DNA from: Gammaproteobacteria bacterium | Lineage (GTDB): Bacteria; Pseudomonadota; Gammaproteobacteria; Magnimaribacterales; AG-339-G14 | Assembly (NCBI GenBank): GCA_003331625.1 | Contig: QOPF01000006.1 | Span: 19,548-83,547, forward strand | Length of the DNA stretch: 64,000 nt | Direction: 5' to 3' | Shown here: positions 43,694 through 52,692 of the stretch, in pieces | Layout: each line of letters starts with the position of its first letter | How positions within the stretch are numbered: the first letter of the stretch is position 1 | Position numbers and translations under genes: made by a program | Notes under the pieces: generated by a model | Told to the model about the DNA's origin: nothing | Database searches by the model: none | Seen by the model: the letters and a program-made list of their open reading frames with translations, nothing else

Positions 43694-44512
43694 TTGTTTA
43701 ACTTCGAACCTGCAAATTATATAGAAAACACGCCTAAAGATTCAGAATTTTTTATTTTATTTGAACAAAGCATACTTACCTTTTCTAATGAAAATTTTAT
43801 TAGACCTATCAGCAGTGATGAACTAACTTGGTCTTATATTGAAGAAGAAGAAAGACATTTTTTAGGCTTTTTAGATAAAAAGCCATGTTTTGTAATTTTG
43901 TCTAAAAATTCTAATTGTGAATTAGAGAATTCAATGTTCGTAGACTTCAGATCAGCCTTGGGAAGAATGCCAGATCAGCTTTTTGATGTAATTGCTCGGT
44001 CAATCCAAATTATAAATTGGTCAAAAGACCATAAATATTGTGGTTCTTGCGGAAATAAAATGGATCGTCATCTTTTGGAAAGGGCGATGGAGTGTAGTAT
44101 TTGTAAAGGGCAGCTAGTTTATCCGAGAATATCTCCTTGTGTTATTGCGCTTATATATAGAGAAAGCGAATTCTTATTGGCTCACAATAAAAATTTTCCA
44201 CCAGGATTTTACAGTACTCTGGCAGGTTTTATTGAACCAGGAGAATCAGTAGAAAATGCACTCAAAAGAGAAGTTGATGAAGAGGTAGGTATAAAGATTA
44301 AAAATTTAGAATATTTTGCTAGCCAAGCTTGGCCGTTTCCAAGCCAATTAATGATAGGTTTCTATGCCGAATATGAATCAGGAGAGTTAAAACCAGACGG
44401 AGTTGAAATCGATGACGCGCAGTGGTTCTCCGCAGAAAATATGCCCACTAATGTACCTCCAGCAAATATTTCTATTTCAGGTAGATTGATAGAAAATTTT
44501 TTAAAGAAATAA
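43694..44512 (+). CDS. nudC: NAD(H) pyrophosphatase / RNA decapping Nudix hydrolase NudC
   Basis: A 272-residue Nudix enzyme cutting NADH and NAD-capped RNA. A four-Cys zinc site is in YCGSCGNK and CSICKG, the Nudix box runs from GFIEPGES to REVDEEVGI, and the NudC-specific motif is [11 protein letters not shown]. Length is normal. The start is TTG at 43694 with GGAGA seven bases upstream. No in-frame ATG lies further upstream before the divergent nhaB start 11 bases away. One base separates its stop from the end of rne. Confidence 0.92.
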   Translation: MFNFEPANYIENTPKDSEFFILFEQSILTFSNENFIRPISSDELTWSYIEEEERHFLGFLDKKPCFVILSKNSNCELENSMFVDFRSALGRMPDQLFDVIARSIQIINWSKDHKYCGSCGNKMDRHLLERAMECSICKGQLVYPRISPCVIALIYRESEFLLAHNKNFPPGFYSTLAGFIEPGESVENALKREVDEEVGIKIKNLEYFASQAWPFPSQLMIGFYAEYESGELKPDGVEIDDAQWFSAENMPTNVPPANISISGRLIENFLKK

Positions 44513-44513
44513 A

Positions 44514-46553
44514 TTAATTATTTCTTGGATCATTAGCTGCTCTTTCTACTTGTTTTGAAGGAGCTTCCTTTTTTTGTTCTTTCACTGAAGATTCAGGATT
44601 GCTAACAGACTCTTTCTTAGGTCTGCTTAATTTTCTTGGTTTTACAGTTTCTACAACTTCGTTTTTGGGAGCAGAATTTTTATTTACTATTTTATTTTCT
44701 TTAGCATCATTTTTTATCTTAGGCTTCCTATTATCTGCTTCGTTTATTTTTTTGGCAGGCTTTCTTTCTTTATTTAAGTTATCTTCTTTTGGTTTACGAT
44801 TTTGAGGTTTTGATCTATTTCTATCTGTAGGCTGGGGTCTATTAGATCTTGTTCTTCTCTCAGAGTTTTTGTTCTTTTGAAAAGATTTCTTACCTTGATT
44901 TTTCGTATATTTTTTACGTTGATTTCCTTTCTTTATGCTTTTCTTTGTTTTTTTATTTTTAAATAAATCTAAAAATTTAGACAAAAGACTCTTTTTCGGT
45001 CTTTTGGATCTTTTGATATTTAATAAAGGTTTTTCTTCAATAGATTTTTTCTTGGTTTTTTTCTCGAAGTGATCAGCCACAGAAATACTAGATCTATTTT
45101 TTTCTGGTTCAATTACTTTCCCATCTTTGATTCTAATAACTTCGAATCTTGAGTCAGGTCTTGTGGCATCAGAGATAACAATAAGTTTTACATTACTTCT
45201 TGCTTCAATATCATTTAATCTAATCCTTCTTTCGTTGAGCAGTAAAGCCGACATATCTGGCGAAACTATAGCTCTAACTTCACTAGTTTTATCTTTACTA
45301 GATTCTTCTTCAAGTAACCTTAAAACTGCAGTAGATAGAGTATTAATATCCTGCGTCCATCTTTCTTTTAAAGACGATCTTAATCTTTGCCTTGATAGTT
45401 CTAGTAAACCAAATCTTGATATTCTTCCGATTTGAACTCTAGCTCTATCTTCTGAAAGAGCGGCTCTCATTGCATCCTCAACCGATCTTTTATTTTCTAA
45501 TCTCATCATATCAATGAAATCAATGACAACTAAACCGCCAATATCTCTAAGTCGTAATTGTCTGCCGATCTCTTCACAAGCTTCAACATTAGTTTTTACT
45601 GCAGTTTCTTCAATATCTTTACCAGAGGTTGCTTGAGATGAGTTTATATCTATTGCAACTAAAGCTTCGGTATCATCAATGACAATTGAACCGCCCGAAG
45701 TAAGTTTTACTTCTCTTTGATATGCAGTTTCTATTTGAGATTCAATTTGATATCGGGTAAATAACGGTAAAGTATTTTCATACTTATTTAGAATATTTGA
45801 CTGATCGGGCATGACGCGCTCTATAAATTCTGATGCTTCTTCAAAAGCTTCTTCTGTATCAACCCATATCTCTTCAATATCTTCTTTAAGATAATCCCTT
45901 AATGCTCTAATGATGATATCGCTTTCTTTAAAAATTAAAACCGGACTGTTTTTTAAAGTATTTGCTTCATTAATTCCTTCCCAAAGTCTTTGCAGATAAT
46001 CTAAATCCCATTTTAAATCTTCTAAATCTTTTCCTTCTCCAGCAGTCCTGACAATTAAACCCATAGTTTCAGGAACATTTAAAGAGGATATTCTTTCCTT
46101 TAGTTTTTCTCTTTCACTGCCTTCAAGCCTTCTTGATATACCAGCTGCTTTAGGATTATTTGGCATTAAAACTATATATCTTCCTGCAAGGCTTATATTA
46201 GTCGTGAGAGCTGCACCTTTATTACCGCGTTCATCTTTTTCAACTTGAACTAGTATTTCTTGATCTTTTTTCAAACAATCTGAAACTGAAAGTCTTGAAT
46301 TTCGATTACCTTTTTCAGGATAAAATTGAGGAGATATTTCTTTAAAAGGCAAAAATCCATGCCTTTCAGCACCATAATTAACAAAAGCTGCGCCTAAACT
46401 AGGTTCAATCCTACTAACTTTGCCTTTATATATATTTCCTTTTCTTCTAACTTCGCTGATATTTTCAATATCTAAGTCATAAAGAAGATTTCCTTCGGTG
46501 ATAGCAACTCTAAGTTCTTCAGGTTGCGTAGCATTTATAAGCATTCTTTTCAT
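44514..46553 (-). CDS. rne: Ribonuclease E without the zinc-link
   Basis: A 679-residue endonuclease of RNA decay and rRNA/tRNA processing. The S1 domain (KGKVSRIEPSLGAAFVNYG, HGFLPFKEIS) is followed by the RNase H-like and 5'-sensor region, then catalytic Asp in VAIDINSSQ and VVIDFIDMM. After SRQRLR, where RNase E and G have a CPxCxG zinc-link that bridges dimers, this protein reads SSLKERWTQDINTLS with no cysteine. The last 200 residues are Lys/Arg/Asn-rich and disordered, as in the degradosome scaffold. GAGGT stands before the ATG. Confidence 0.93.
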   Translation of the reverse strand: MKRMLINATQPEELRVAITEGNLLYDLDIENISEVRRKGNIYKGKVSRIEPSLGAAFVNYGAERHGFLPFKEISPQFYPEKGNRNSRLSVSDCLKKDQEILVQVEKDERGNKGAALTTNISLAGRYIVLMPNNPKAAGISRRLEGSEREKLKERISSLNVPETMGLIVRTAGEGKDLEDLKWDLDYLQRLWEGINEANTLKNSPVLIFKESDIIIRALRDYLKEDIEEIWVDTEEAFEEASEFIERVMPDQSNILNKYENTLPLFTRYQIESQIETAYQREVKLTSGGSIVIDDTEALVAIDINSSQATSGKDIEETAVKTNVEACEEIGRQLRLRDIGGLVVIDFIDMMRLENKRSVEDAMRAALSEDRARVQIGRISRFGLLELSRQRLRSSLKERWTQDINTLSTAVLRLLEEESSKDKTSEVRAIVSPDMSALLLNERRIRLNDIEARSNVKLIVISDATRPDSRFEVIRIKDGKVIEPEKNRSSISVADHFEKKTKKKSIEEKPLLNIKRSKRPKKSLLSKFLDLFKNKKTKKSIKKGNQRKKYTKNQGKKSFQKNKNSERRTRSNRPQPTDRNRSKPQNRKPKEDNLNKERKPAKKINEADNRKPKIKNDAKENKIVNKNSAPKNEVVETVKPRKLSRPKKESVSNPESSVKEQKKEAPSKQVERAANDPRNN

Positions 46554-46592
46554 TTTTACCTCGATGCAAAATGCTTAAATATAAAAAAGGTG

Positions 46593-46617
46593 AAAGCTCC
46601 ATAGAATTTGGAGTTTT
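46593..46617 (-). promoter_or_regulatory. Hairpin in the rne leader
   Basis: AAAGCTCCA (46593-46601) pairs with TGGAGTTTT (46609-46617) around a 7-base loop: nine base pairs including one G-U, about 40 bases before the rne start on the minus strand. Escherichia coli rne is autoregulated through leader hairpins, so this is a candidate, but no sequence similarity can be claimed. The 215-base spacer 46554-46768 between rne and rluC is otherwise AT-rich, and I find no convincing promoter hexamers. Confidence 0.3.
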
Positions 46618-46768
46618 AGAAATAAATTTAAAGGTTTTACGCCCAAGCTACCTTATTTATTAAAATCTTATATTTAAACTATATTATTAATTCTTGCCTT
46701 AAAATATCTATTATTAAGGACTTCGAAGTGTATTCTAGAGAAAATATGGGAATAAATCTAAATTATTT

Positions 46769-47683
46769 ATGTCAAAAGTAAAAAATATCATAATCGAAGC
46801 TGACTTAGCTGGCCAACGATTAGACAACTTTCTTCTTAACAAGTTAAAAGGCGTTCCTAAATCTAAAATTTACTCGATTATTAGAAAAGGAGAAATTAGA
46901 GTAAACAGCAAGAGAAAAAAGCCTTCTTATAAAATTTTGGAAAAGGATAATATTAGAATTCCTCCTATAGATATTTCAAAAAGAGAAGATAAATTTATTC
47001 CTTCTAATATTATCTCCATCCTAAAAGAATCAATAATTTTCGAAAATAGTGATTACATTGCAATTAATAAGCCAGTTGGCATAGCTTCACATGGAGGAAG
47101 TGGAATCTCTATAGGAATCATAGAAGCAATAAGAAATTTTGGAAAAGATTACAGAGAAGCAAAGCTAGTTCATAGATTAGATAAAGATACATCTGGTTGT
47201 CAGGTAATAGCAAAAAATAATCAATTTCTTAGAAAGTGTAATTCCTTTATTTCAGAAAGAGAGGTAAAAAAAACTTATCAAACTGTTGTACACGGAAATT
47301 GGACCTCTAGGAATGAAATCTTTGAAATTAATTTAGAAAAAAATTCTTTAATGGGCAACGAAAGAGTCGTGAGTGTAGACAAAGGAGGAAAAATTGCAAA
47401 AACTAAAATAAAAAAAATAGATTCCTCTAAAAACTATACTTTATTAAAATGTGAATTACTTACTGGCAGAACTCATCAATTGAGAGTTCAGCTTTCTTTT
47501 TTAAACTTTCCAATAGTAGGCGATAAAAAATATGGCTTAAAAAGAGAACCTGTAAATTATGGGTCTAGCATCCCAAAAAGAATGTATCTCCACTCTGATA
47601 GTTTTATTTGTAATGAGCTAAAAATTAACTTAAGAACAGAATCCCCCAAAGAATTTAAAAAAATACTTAAAAATGATGATTAA
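46769..47683 (+). CDS. rluC: 23S rRNA pseudouridine synthase RluC-like
   Basis: A 304-residue RluA-family pseudouridine synthase. The N-terminal S4 domain is RLDNFLLNKLKGVPKSKIYSIIRKGEIRVN, the catalytic motif is LVHRLDKDTSG with the nucleophilic Asp, and LLTGRTHQLRVQL plus IVGDKKYG close the active site. Divergence from rne is the standard gammaproteobacterial arrangement and favours RluC over RluD or RluA. Confidence 0.92.
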   Translation: MSKVKNIIIEADLAGQRLDNFLLNKLKGVPKSKIYSIIRKGEIRVNSKRKKPSYKILEKDNIRIPPIDISKREDKFIPSNIISILKESIIFENSDYIAINKPVGIASHGGSGISIGIIEAIRNFGKDYREAKLVHRLDKDTSGCQVIAKNNQFLRKCNSFISEREVKKTYQTVVHGNWTSRNEIFEINLEKNSLMGNERVVSVDKGGKIAKTKIKKIDSSKNYTLLKCELLTGRTHQLRVQLSFLNFPIVGDKKYGLKREPVNYGSSIPKRMYLHSDSFICNELKINLRTESPKEFKKILKNDD

Positions 47684-47718
47684 ATTTTTAAAAAGGTCTA
47701 GAATTGCTTCACCAAATT

Positions 47719-47928
47719 ATGGCTGTTCAAAAAAGTAAAGTCTCACGCGCTCGAAGAGGCGCTAGACGTTCTCATAATGCTCTCAAAAAAGAGGAGTTGT
47801 CTCTTGATTCTGTATCAGGAGAAAAGCATTTAAGACATCATATGACTAAAGATGGCTTTTTTAAAGGAAGGAAGGTTCTCGAAATTAAAACCAAAGAAAA
47901 AGAATTACCCGAAGAATCTGCCAGTTAA
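47719..47928 (+). CDS. rpmF: 50S ribosomal protein L32
   Basis: A 69-residue ribosomal protein: [21 protein letters not shown], then [22 protein letters not shown]. It is the cysteine-free form, with about a dozen extra acidic/basic residues at the C-terminus compared with Escherichia coli. ATG at 47719 gives the universal MAVQ start and is chosen over a TTG at 47704. YceD, which normally precedes rpmF, is absent; rluC is immediately upstream. fabG begins three bases after its stop. Confidence 0.95.
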   Translation: MAVQKSKVSRARRGARRSHNALKKEELSLDSVSGEKHLRHHMTKDGFFKGRKVLEIKTKEKELPEESAS

Positions 47929-47931
47929 ACT

Positions 47932-48663
47932 GTGTCAAAAAAAAACGTGTTAATTACTGGTGCCTCTAGAGGTATCGGTAAAGCTATTCTTGAATCTTTT
48001 GGTAGAGAATATTATTTCATCGCAACAGCTACCAATGATCAAAGTCTTAAAGATATAGAAAATAATCTTCAAAAATTAAATCTTGAAGGCCATGCATGCA
48101 AATTAAATTTAGAAGATAGAAATTCCATCAAGGAATTTGTCTCTTCGTTAGAAGATCAGGATATTTCTCCGCACATACTTATAAATAATGCCGGTATTAC
48201 CAGAGATAATATTATGCTGAGAATGAAAGAAGATGAATGGGATGATGTCATAAATGTTCATTTAAATGGACAGTACTTCTTAATTAAATCTTTTATAAAG
48301 AAGATGGTTAAAAATAAATGGGGGAGAATTATTAATATTTCATCTACTTCTGCTGCTCTAGGTAACAAAGGTCAGGCAAACTATGCTGCAGCAAAAGCAG
48401 GCATTGAAGCCATGTCTAGATCTCTAGCAAGAGAATTAGGCGCAAGGAATATTAATGTAAATTGTGTTGCTCCAGGATTTGTTGAAACGGACATGACAAA
48501 AGATATTATTGATGGAAATGAAGATCTGCTTGCGTCGCAAATTCCTTTAGGAAGATTAGGAAAACCTGAAGAAATTGCAGATGTAGTAAATTTTTTAGCT
48601 TCAGAAGAGGCAAACTATATTACAGGCCAAACTATTCATGTTAATGGTGGCCTTTTTATGTAA
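47932..48663 (+). CDS. fabG: 3-oxoacyl-ACP reductase FabG
   Basis: A 243-residue SDR reducing beta-ketoacyl-ACP with NADPH in fatty-acid elongation. Cofactor motif is LITGASRGIGKAI, NNAG is present (ILINNAGITRDN), the catalytic Ser is in INISSTSA, and Tyr/Lys are in NYAAAKAG. INVNCVAPGFVETDM and the ending YITGQTIHVNGGL are FabG hallmarks. The start is GTG, three bases after rpmF. plsX, fabH and fabD, which usually stand between rpmF and fabG, are missing. Confidence 0.94.
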   Translation: MSKKNVLITGASRGIGKAILESFGREYYFIATATNDQSLKDIENNLQKLNLEGHACKLNLEDRNSIKEFVSSLEDQDISPHILINNAGITRDNIMLRMKEDEWDDVINVHLNGQYFLIKSFIKKMVKNKWGRIINISSTSAALGNKGQANYAAAKAGIEAMSRSLARELGARNINVNCVAPGFVETDMTKDIIDGNEDLLASQIPLGRLGKPEEIADVVNFLASEEANYITGQTIHVNGGLFM

Positions 48664-48729
48664 CTTGACTTGCTCTAATTTGTTACACAATTAAAGTAGA
48701 ATTTTATGAAAAATATTTTTTTAAAGGTA

Positions 48730-48735
48730 TATAAT
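48730..48735 (+). promoter_or_regulatory. Possible -10 box of an acpP promoter
   Basis: A perfect TATAAT lies 28 bases before the acpP ATG in the 99-base fabG-acpP spacer, the longest gap in this operon. No good -35 hexamer is found at 16-18 bases. ACP is needed in large amounts, and an internal promoter here is common in relatives. AGAGAGG before the ATG is the ribosome-binding site. Confidence 0.4.
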
Positions 48736-48762
48736 TCAATCAATTTTTAAAGAGAGGTTCAT

Positions 48763-48996
48763 ATGAGCAGTGCTGAAGATAGAGTTCGTAGAATAGTTTG
48801 CGAACAACTGGGAGTTGGTGAAGAAGAGGTTACTCTTTCGGCTTCTTTTATAGATGATCTAGGAGCAGATTCATTAGATACTGTAGAACTTGTTATGGCT
48901 TTTGAAGAGGAATTTGAAATTGAAATTCCTGATGAAGAGGCTGAGAAAATAGCAACTGTAGAGGACGCAGTTAACTACATCAATTCTGCAGAATAA
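48763..48996 (+). CDS. acpP: Acyl carrier protein
   Basis: A 77-residue acidic four-helix carrier protein. The phosphopantetheine attachment site is Ser37 in [43 protein letters not shown] is the standard C-terminal half. It carries growing acyl chains for the FabG and FabF encoded beside it. The start is clear, with a good ribosome-binding site. Confidence 0.97.
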   Translation: MSSAEDRVRRIVCEQLGVGEEEVTLSASFIDDLGADSLDTVELVMAFEEEFEIEIPDEEAEKIATVEDAVNYINSAE

Positions 48997-49009
48997 AGTT
49001 TTTTAAAAT

Positions 49010-50251
49010 ATGTCATCTGAAAGACGAGTTGTCGTAACTGGTCTAGGCTCAGTCACACCATTAGGTAATGATGTCGAAACCACCTGGTCGAACATCATTA
49101 ACGGCGAAAGTGGCGCAGCGACAATCACTAAATTTAACCCAGAAGAATTTACAACTACTTTTGCTGCTGAGCTAAAAGGGTATGATGAAATCTCAGGGCT
49201 TAGCTCGAAAGAAGTTAGAAGAGTTGATCCTTTTGTACAATATGCACTGACTGCTTCTGATCAGGCAATTAATGATTCCAATCTTTCCTTTGAAAATTTA
49301 GACATTACAAGAGTAGGAGTGTCCATTGGATCAGGTATTGGTGGCTTAGGCAGTATTGAACAAAATTCTTTAATCCTTAAAGAGAAGGGCCCAAGGAAAA
49401 TATCTCCTTTCTTCGTTCCTGGTGCAATTATTAATATGGCTTCTGGAAACGTAGCAATAAAATATAATTTACAAGGTCCCAACACATCTATAGTTTCTGC
49501 CTGTTCAAGTGCGGGTCATAGTATAGGATATTCTGCTAGAACAATATCTTATGGAGACGCAGATATTATGATCACTGGAGGTTCTGAAGCAGCTATTACT
49601 CCTTTAGGTCTAGCTGGATTTAATGCCGCTAAAGCATTGTCAACTAATAATGCTAACCCGCAAGAAGCAAGTTGTCCTTGGGATAAAAAAAGAGATGGAT
49701 TTCTTCTTGGAGAAGGAGCGGGAATTTTAATCCTAGAGGAGTATGAATTTGCATTAAACCGGGGAGCAAAAATCTATGGAGAAGTAGTAGGCTTTGGTCA
49801 AAGCGACGATGCTTTTCACATAACAGCTCCAGCTGAAGATGGCCGCGGCGCTTTTAACGCGATGATTAATGCTTTGAGTGATTTCGGAGAAGACCTTTCA
49901 TTCATCGATTACATAAATGCTCATGGAACTTCTACTCCTCTTGGAGACGTTATTGAGGCAAAAGCAATTAATGATATTTTTAAGGACAAAAATGAAAAAT
50001 TATCAATTAGCTCTACAAAGTCTATGACTGGACATTTGCTGGGAGCTGCAGGCGCAATTGAAGCAATATTCTGTCTTCTGGCAATGCGTGATTCTATTAT
50101 TCCACCAACTATTAATCTTTTGGAACCTGATAACGAATACAATTTAGATTTAACTCCCAATATCGCAAAGAAAAAGGATATCTTGTATTCAATGAGTAAT
50201 TCTTTTGGTTTCGGCGGAACCAACGTTTCTCTCATTTTCAAAAAGATTTAG
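49010..50251 (+). CDS. fabF: 3-oxoacyl-ACP synthase II FabF
   Basis: A 413-residue condensing enzyme. The N-terminus RRVVVTGLGSVTPLGNDVE is typical. The catalytic triad is Cys in IVSACSSAGHS, His in NAHGTSTPLGD and His in MTGHLLGAAGA. The C-terminal NSFGFGGTNVSLIF is diagnostic. It extends acyl-ACP with malonyl-ACP. The stop shares a base with the mltG start. pabC, which follows fabF in Escherichia coli, is absent. Confidence 0.96.
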   Translation: MSSERRVVVTGLGSVTPLGNDVETTWSNIINGESGAATITKFNPEEFTTTFAAELKGYDEISGLSSKEVRRVDPFVQYALTASDQAINDSNLSFENLDITRVGVSIGSGIGGLGSIEQNSLILKEKGPRKISPFFVPGAIINMASGNVAIKYNLQGPNTSIVSACSSAGHSIGYSARTISYGDADIMITGGSEAAITPLGLAGFNAAKALSTNNANPQEASCPWDKKRDGFLLGEGAGILILEEYEFALNRGAKIYGEVVGFGQSDDAFHITAPAEDGRGAFNAMINALSDFGEDLSFIDYINAHGTSTPLGDVIEAKAINDIFKDKNEKLSISSTKSMTGHLLGAAGAIEAIFCLLAMRDSIIPPTINLLEPDNEYNLDLTPNIAKKKDILYSMSNSFGFGGTNVSLIFKKI

Positions 50252-51174
50252 TGAGATATTTGTTCTTATTGATAATCTTAATAAATATAATATTTTATTC
50301 TTTTATAATTTTTAAACCTCTTAATACTTCAGGCGTATTTATAATTGCAAAAAATGATTTTTTAAATGACGTCTTTAGTCATCTAGAAAAAAAAGAAAAC
50401 ATATTTTTTCCTAAATCAATTAAATTAATATTTCCTATTTTTCAAAAAGATAAGTTTCTTTCTTTGGGAGAATATCAAATAAATAGAAGTGATAACTTGT
50501 ACTCAATCTTTAATAAGATTTTTAATGGAAAAATTATCTTAAATAAATTTTTTATTCCAGAAGGATCAAAGATTAATAATTTATTTTCTGAAGAGTTAAT
50601 GGATAATTTTTGTTTAATAAAAAATTTTCCCATTCCTTGCGCTTTAGAGGGCAGGGTAATGCCCGATACTTATTTTTACAATCGAGAGAGTGAACTCATA
50701 GATATTTTAAATATTGCTTACGGCAATCAAAACAGACTGCTGAAAAAAACATGGAAAAATAGAAATGAATCCTTATCTAATCTTTCGGAATCTCAACTTT
50801 TAATAGTAGCTTCAATTATAGAAAAAGAAGCATGTGTTAACGAAAGAAAAAAAATATCAGGAGTAATTTATAATAGATTGAATAAAGATATGTTGCTTCA
50901 AATGGATTCAACAACTATCTATGGTTTAAAAAATTTCGATGGAGACCTTAAGAAAAAACATTTAAAAGATTCTTCTTTATATAATACTTATATGTACAAA
51001 GGCTTGCCTCTCGGACCAATATCAAATCCATCGAAAGAATCTATTTTTGCTGCGGCTAAACCTGAGATACATGACTTTTTATATTTTGTCGCAAAAGATA
51101 CCTGTTCTCATGAATTCAGTACCAATTATGATGATCATTTATCAGCGGTAAAAAAATATCAATTAAATAAATAA
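50251..51174 (+). CDS. mltG: Endolytic murein transglycosylase MltG
   Basis: A 307-residue YceG-like protein. An N-terminal membrane helix (residues 2-22) anchors a periplasmic domain. The signature region LIVASIIEKEA carries the catalytic Glu, followed by GVIYNRLNKDMLLQMDSTTIYGL, YNTYMYKGLPLGPISNPS and FYFVAKD-like FLYFVAKDTCSHEFS. It cuts nascent glycan strands and so limits peptidoglycan length. The start is GTG, overlapping fabF by one base; the stop overlaps tmk. Confidence 0.92.
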   Translation: MRYLFLLIILINIIFYSFIIFKPLNTSGVFIIAKNDFLNDVFSHLEKKENIFFPKSIKLIFPIFQKDKFLSLGEYQINRSDNLYSIFNKIFNGKIILNKFFIPEGSKINNLFSEELMDNFCLIKNFPIPCALEGRVMPDTYFYNRESELIDILNIAYGNQNRLLKKTWKNRNESLSNLSESQLLIVASIIEKEACVNERKKISGVIYNRLNKDMLLQMDSTTIYGLKNFDGDLKKKHLKDSSLYNTYMYKGLPLGPISNPSKESIFAAAKPEIHDFLYFVAKDTCSHEFSTNYDDHLSAVKKYQLNK

Positions 51175-51785
51175 TGTTCATATCTTTAGAGGGAAGTGAG
51201 GGAGCTGGAAAATCATCGTTGATTGAATCTTTAATTCAATCTTTTAAGGATGCAAATAAAGAATTTGTCTTTTCTAAAGAACCCGGTGCAACTGAGGAAG
51301 GCCAGGCAATAAGAAACATTCTTTTGGACAAATCTATAGATCTTGATCCTTATGCAGAAACTTTTCTTTTACTTGCTGATAGGTCACAACACGTAAAAAA
51401 AATTATATATCCTGCTATCAGTAAAGGAATACATGTTCTTACAGACAGATATATAGACTCTACTTATGCCTATCAGGGAGCTGGAAGAGGTATCAATGAA
51501 GATGTGCTAAATTATTTATTCAAAATGCTTAATTTCCCTATTCCAGACTTAACTATTTTTTTAGATATTCCAGTCATCGAAGGTTTAGAAAGAGTTCAAA
51601 GACGTGGAGAAATGGATAGGTTTGAAAAAGAAGAAATTACTTTTTTTGAAAGGATAAGAGAATCTTATTTATTTCGAGCTAAGCAAGAACCTGAAAGATT
51701 TTTCGTCATCGATGCCAGAAAACCTCAAGATGAAGTTCACAAATTAGCAAGAGATTGTATTCTAAATAAATTAAAAAATGACTGA
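51174..51785 (+). CDS. tmk: Thymidylate kinase
   Basis: A 203-residue P-loop kinase making dTDP from dTMP. P-loop is SLEGSEGAGKSSLI, the DR motif is LTDRYIDSTYAYQGAGRG, and the lid is RRGEMDRFEKE. FSKEPGATEEGQAIR contacts the base. Length is standard. It is linked to mltG (1-base overlap) and holB (8-base overlap), as in Escherichia coli. Confidence 0.96.
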   Translation: MFISLEGSEGAGKSSLIESLIQSFKDANKEFVFSKEPGATEEGQAIRNILLDKSIDLDPYAETFLLLADRSQHVKKIIYPAISKGIHVLTDRYIDSTYAYQGAGRGINEDVLNYLFKMLNFPIPDLTIFLDIPVIEGLERVQRRGEMDRFEKEEITFFERIRESYLFRAKQEPERFFVIDARKPQDEVHKLARDCILNKLKND

Positions 51786-52692
51786 CTTTTTTAGTTCAAA
51801 AATTAACTATCAAAAAATCTCCCACTCTTACTTATTTGAGTGTGATGGATCTATTAAATCCAATGAGCTTATTGATAATTTAGTCAAACAAGTCTTATGC
51901 ACCAATAAAGATAAAAACTTTCAGTGCTGCCAGAAATGCAAATCCTGCCATTCAATCAACGGTTTATCAAATCCTGATTATGTTGAAGTATTTCCAGACG
52001 ATAAGGAAAAAATAGGAATTGGCTCATTAAGAGGAGATCAAGATAAAAATAGAGGAATAATCAATATACTCTCTGAAACAGCATTGTTGTCAGAAGCTAA
52101 AATCGTAAAAATAAATAATGCTGATCTTATGACCGAAGAAGCACAAAATTATCTTCTGAAAATACTAGAAGAACCCCCAAATAAATCTTATATCTTTTTG
52201 TTGTCAGCCAGGCCGCATAGGTTAAAACCCACTATTTTAAGCAGAACTACAAAAATAAAAATTCCGCCCATTTCTTTTGAAAAGCTAGCAAAAGAAAATA
52301 AACAATTAGATAAAGTTTTTTATAATTCCTTTGCTAGAGAAATAGATATTTCAAGTTTACCGAAAGACGAACTCAACAATTATCTTTCGCTATACGAGGA
52401 AACTATTGAATCTATCGAAGAGTTTAATTATTCGAAGCACAATATCTTAAATACATGGAATGATGATTATCTAAAATTTAGACTAGGAATTTTAAGGGAA
52501 ACTATATTTTCAGTAATTTCTGAAAAATTAAAAAATAAGGAAGTAAAACAAAAATCTATTCTTTCAACCTTAGATGAGAATCGATTGTTTCTTTTTTTAG
52601 AAGAATTAATAACTTTTCAGTCTCTTCTAGCAAATAAGGTTGCTGTAAATAGAAAAATTCAATTGGATTCTATTTTGGATTTGATTCAGTAA
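51778..52692 (+). CDS. holB: DNA polymerase III delta-prime subunit HolB
   Basis: A 304-residue clamp-loader subunit. SYLFECDGS replaces the usual ALLFxGP region, and the Walker A is degenerate, as expected for delta-prime. A four-Cys zinc module is in QCCQKCKSCHSI. KIVKINNADLMTEEAQNYLLKILEEPP and LSARPHRLKPTILSRT are the AAA+ core hallmarks. The C-terminal third is divergent. It overlaps convergent yciC-like gene by 23 bases. Confidence 0.9.
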   Translation: MTDFFSSKINYQKISHSYLFECDGSIKSNELIDNLVKQVLCTNKDKNFQCCQKCKSCHSINGLSNPDYVEVFPDDKEKIGIGSLRGDQDKNRGIINILSETALLSEAKIVKINNADLMTEEAQNYLLKILEEPPNKSYIFLLSARPHRLKPTILSRTTKIKIPPISFEKLAKENKQLDKVFYNSFAREIDISSLPKDELNNYLSLYEETIESIEEFNYSKHNILNTWNDDYLKFRLGILRETIFSVISEKLKNKEVKQKSILSTLDENRLFLFLEELITFQSLLANKVAVNRKIQLDSILDLIQ

